Source of the DNA: Mobilitalea sp. | GTDB taxonomy: Bacteria; Bacillota_A; Clostridia; Lachnospirales; Lachnospiraceae | Assembly: GCA_029974875.1 (NCBI GenBank) | Contig: JARKQP010000054.1 | Coordinates: 1 to 13,927 of the forward strand | Reading direction: 5' to 3' | Length of the DNA: 13,927 nt | Shown here: one piece after another, positions 12,321-13,927 of the stretch | Numbering within the stretch: position 1 is the first letter of the stretch | Layout: each line of letters opens with the position of its first letter | The notes under the pieces: generated by a model | What the model was told of the DNA's origin: nothing | The model's database searches: none | The model's input: only the letters and a program-made list of their open reading frames with translations | Made by a program: the position numbers and the translations under genes

Positions 12321-13922
12321 CTAAAAGACGATTTTGGTCTTCTTGATAATCTCAATAAATTCTATATTGGTCTTCGTTCTCAGGAACATATCAATAATAC
12401 GCTCCAACGCTTCCTCTGACTTCATTCCTCCCAAGGCCTTCCTCATCAGGTAGGTGGCCTCCAGCTCAGGCTGTGTAAGCAGGAGATCCTCTCTTCTGGT
12501 GCTGGATCTTGGCAGGTCGATGGCAGGGAAGATTCTCTTTTCTGACAGGCTGCGGTCGAGCACTAGCTCCATGTTGCCGGTACCCTTAAATTCCTCGAAT
12601 ACGACATCATCCATTCTGCTGCCGGTATCCACCAGGGCTGTGGCAAGGATAGTCAAGCTGCCTCCCTCCCGCATATTCCTGGCTGCACCAAAGAACTTCT
12701 TGGGCATATGGAGGGCTGCCGGGTCAAGACCGCCGGACAGTGTCCTTCCGCTGGGCTGTACCGTCAGGTTATAGGCTCTCGCAAGGCGGGTGATACTGTC
12801 AAGGAGTATAATTACATCCTGCTTATGCTCTACCAGCCGCTTTGCCCGCTCGATTACCATCTCCGAAACCCTCTTGTGGTTTTCAGGAAGCTCATCAAAG
12901 GTCGAATAGATGACCTCCACATTCCTTCCTTCGATGGACTCCTTAATATCCGTAACCTCCTCGGGACGCTCGTCTATTAACAGGATAATCAGCTTCATAT
13001 CGGGATGATTCTTTGTCACCGCCTTGGCAATCTGCTTTAACAGGGTCGTCTTTCCTGTCTTGGGCTGGGAAACAATCATACCCCTCTGCCCCTTGCCAAT
13101 TGGCGACACCAGATCCACCATCCTCATGGAGACTCCGGAGCCCGGGGTTTCTAAATGGATTCTCTGGTTCGGGAAAACCGGCGTCAGATCCTCAAATCTT
13201 TTCCGCTTTTGTGCCTCCGATGGATGGAAGCCATTCACGGACTTTACAAACAGCAGGGCACTGAACTTTTCGTTCTGGCTCCTGATTCTGGTATTACCGG
13301 CGACAATATCTCCGGTTTTTAAATTAAATCTTCGGATTTGGGCCGGCGATACATATACGTCATTTTCGCCCGGAAGATAATTATCACAGCGGATAAATCC
13401 ATACCCGTCCGGAAGTACCTCCAAAATACCGACCTTCGTCTCCCCGCTATCCAATTGCTCCATGTCACTTGCTGCCGTCACCTGCTTACCACCCTGCACG
13501 GACTGAGCCGCGTTCGGCTGGGCTGTGTTTGACTGGGCCGTGTTCGATTGGTTCATATTTGACTGGACCGTGTTCGGCTGGTTCATATTTGACTGAGCCA
13601 TGTTCGGCTGGGCCATGTTTGACTGGGCCATATTGGGCTGAATCGCATTCGATTGAACCGCTCCTCTTTCCTCTTGCCGGCTCGTCTTTTGTCTTGGCCT
13701 GGCAGTGTTCTCCACTGGCCGGGTTACTTTCTCCGCTGTCTGGGTTGCACCAGAATTCTGCATTTTTGTTTCTTCCCCTGCCGTACCTGCTTTAGGTGAT
13801 TCTTTTTGCTTGTCCTCTTTGTCAGCCTTTATCAGCAGCTCGATCAGGTCTCCTTTCTTTAACGCGGTAATGTTTTTTAGACCTTTTTCCTTTGCCAGTT
13901 CTCTTAAATTAACAAGCGTCAT
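12321..13922 (-). CDS. rho: Transcription termination factor Rho with Q/N-rich insertion
   Basis: Rho is a hexameric RNA-dependent ATPase that terminates untranslated transcripts. From the ATG at 13922 there are 533 residues: Rho-N domain (1-35, [20 protein letters not shown]), a long disordered linker (36-160), the cold-shock-like RNA-binding domain (about 163-230, [12 protein letters not shown]), Walker [10 protein letters not shown] (285-293), Walker [11 protein letters not shown] (370-379), the Q-loop region [19 protein letters not shown] (397-415) and [20 protein letters not shown] (455-474). E. coli Rho is 419 aa; the extra length is the linker, which holds a Gln/Asn repeat domain (88-141). 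Only five bases precede this ATG and clostridial Rho proteins often start a few residues earlier, so the true start may lie outside the window. Confidence 0.97.
   Translation of the reverse strand: MTLVNLRELAKEKGLKNITALKKGDLIELLIKADKEDKQKESPKAGTAGEETKMQNSGATQTAEKVTRPVENTARPRQKTSRQEERGAVQSNAIQPNMAQSNMAQPNMAQSNMNQPNTVQSNMNQSNTAQSNTAQPNAAQSVQGGKQVTAASDMEQLDSGETKVGILEVLPDGYGFIRCDNYLPGENDVYVSPAQIRRFNLKTGDIVAGNTRIRSQNEKFSALLFVKSVNGFHPSEAQKRKRFEDLTPVFPNQRIHLETPGSGVSMRMVDLVSPIGKGQRGMIVSQPKTGKTTLLKQIAKAVTKNHPDMKLIILLIDERPEEVTDIKESIEGRNVEVIYSTFDELPENHKRVSEMVIERAKRLVEHKQDVIILLDSITRLARAYNLTVQPSGRTLSGGLDPAALHMPKKFFGAARNMREGGSLTILATALVDTGSRMDDVVFEEFKGTGNMELVLDRSLSEKRIFPAIDLPRSSTRREDLLLTQPELEATYLMRKALGGMKSEEALERIIDMFLRTKTNIEFIEIIKKTKIVF
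13501..13650 (-). repeat. Five tandem 30-bp Q/N-coding repeats in rho
   Basis: Five consecutive 30-bp units start at 13501, 13531, 13561, 13591 and 13621. On the plus strand each begins GACTG. Each is two 15-bp subunits coding for five-residue words such as [10 protein letters not shown] and NQSNT. The encoded segment has no charged residue and alternates Asn and Gln. All lengths are multiples of three, so unit gain or loss keeps the frame. Confidence 0.92.
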
Positions 13923-13927
13923 GGAAT

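Noticed and set aside
13469..13795. Plus-strand ORF with [14 protein letters not shown] repeats
   Set aside because: Antisense shadow of the rho Q/N repeats.

Overview
The window looks like a chromosomal segment of a Lachnospiraceae-type clostridium (Firmicutes, Clostridia). The basis is the gene order rho ... rpmE - DUF1385 (YqhQ) - prmC - prfA, strong GGAGG ribosome binding sites, the A/T-leaning base use, and the small Lachnospiraceae-like proteins at the left edge. Every convincing gene lies on the minus strand, so transcription runs from the right edge (13922) to the left edge (1). No tRNA, rRNA, CRISPR array, transposase or phage gene was seen.

Right end (12.3-13.9 kb): rho, whose N-terminal linker holds a Gln/Asn-rich domain built from tandem 30-bp repeats, followed by a strong intrinsic terminator. 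Next (7.9-12.2 kb), behind its own extended -10 promoter, is a compact type IV pilus/type II secretion-like operon: a PilC/GspF platform protein, four small single-TM pilin-like proteins with mostly degenerate prepilin signals, and a PilT-type ATPase. No PilB/GspE assembly ATPase, PilD peptidase or classical major pilin is present here. A secreted transglutaminase-like protein follows (6.9-7.8 kb).

Middle (2.5-6.9 kb): the translation block rpmE (zinc-type bL31, own promoter and a structured leader), a YqhQ/DUF1385 membrane protein with an Asn/Lys-rich repeat tail, prmC and its substrate prfA. PrmC methylates the GGQ glutamine of RF1, so this pairing is functional. Left end (0-2.5 kb): a SpoU/TrmH-family RNA methyltransferase; argF with its own promoter and an ArgR-like double operator; a 92-aa two-TM protein; and the first 22 codons of a further gene.

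The most unusual signals are non-coding. (1) Three dispersed copies (1534-1620, 7710-7800, 9984-10080) of one ~90-bp element lie in the same orientation just ahead of argF, the transglutaminase signal peptide and a pilin-like gene. All three keep two mutually exclusive stems, one of which pairs with the segment at or just ahead of an ATG; this is a candidate undescribed RNA element or miniature repeat. (2) The 3' end of prfA is tandemly duplicated and the copy abuts the start of the methyltransferase gene. (3) Three 22-bp hairpin repeats lie behind rpmE. (4) Three consecutive perfect hairpins lie between prmC and prfA. (5) Asn-rich expansions with a 15-bp period occur in both rho and the yqhQ homologue.
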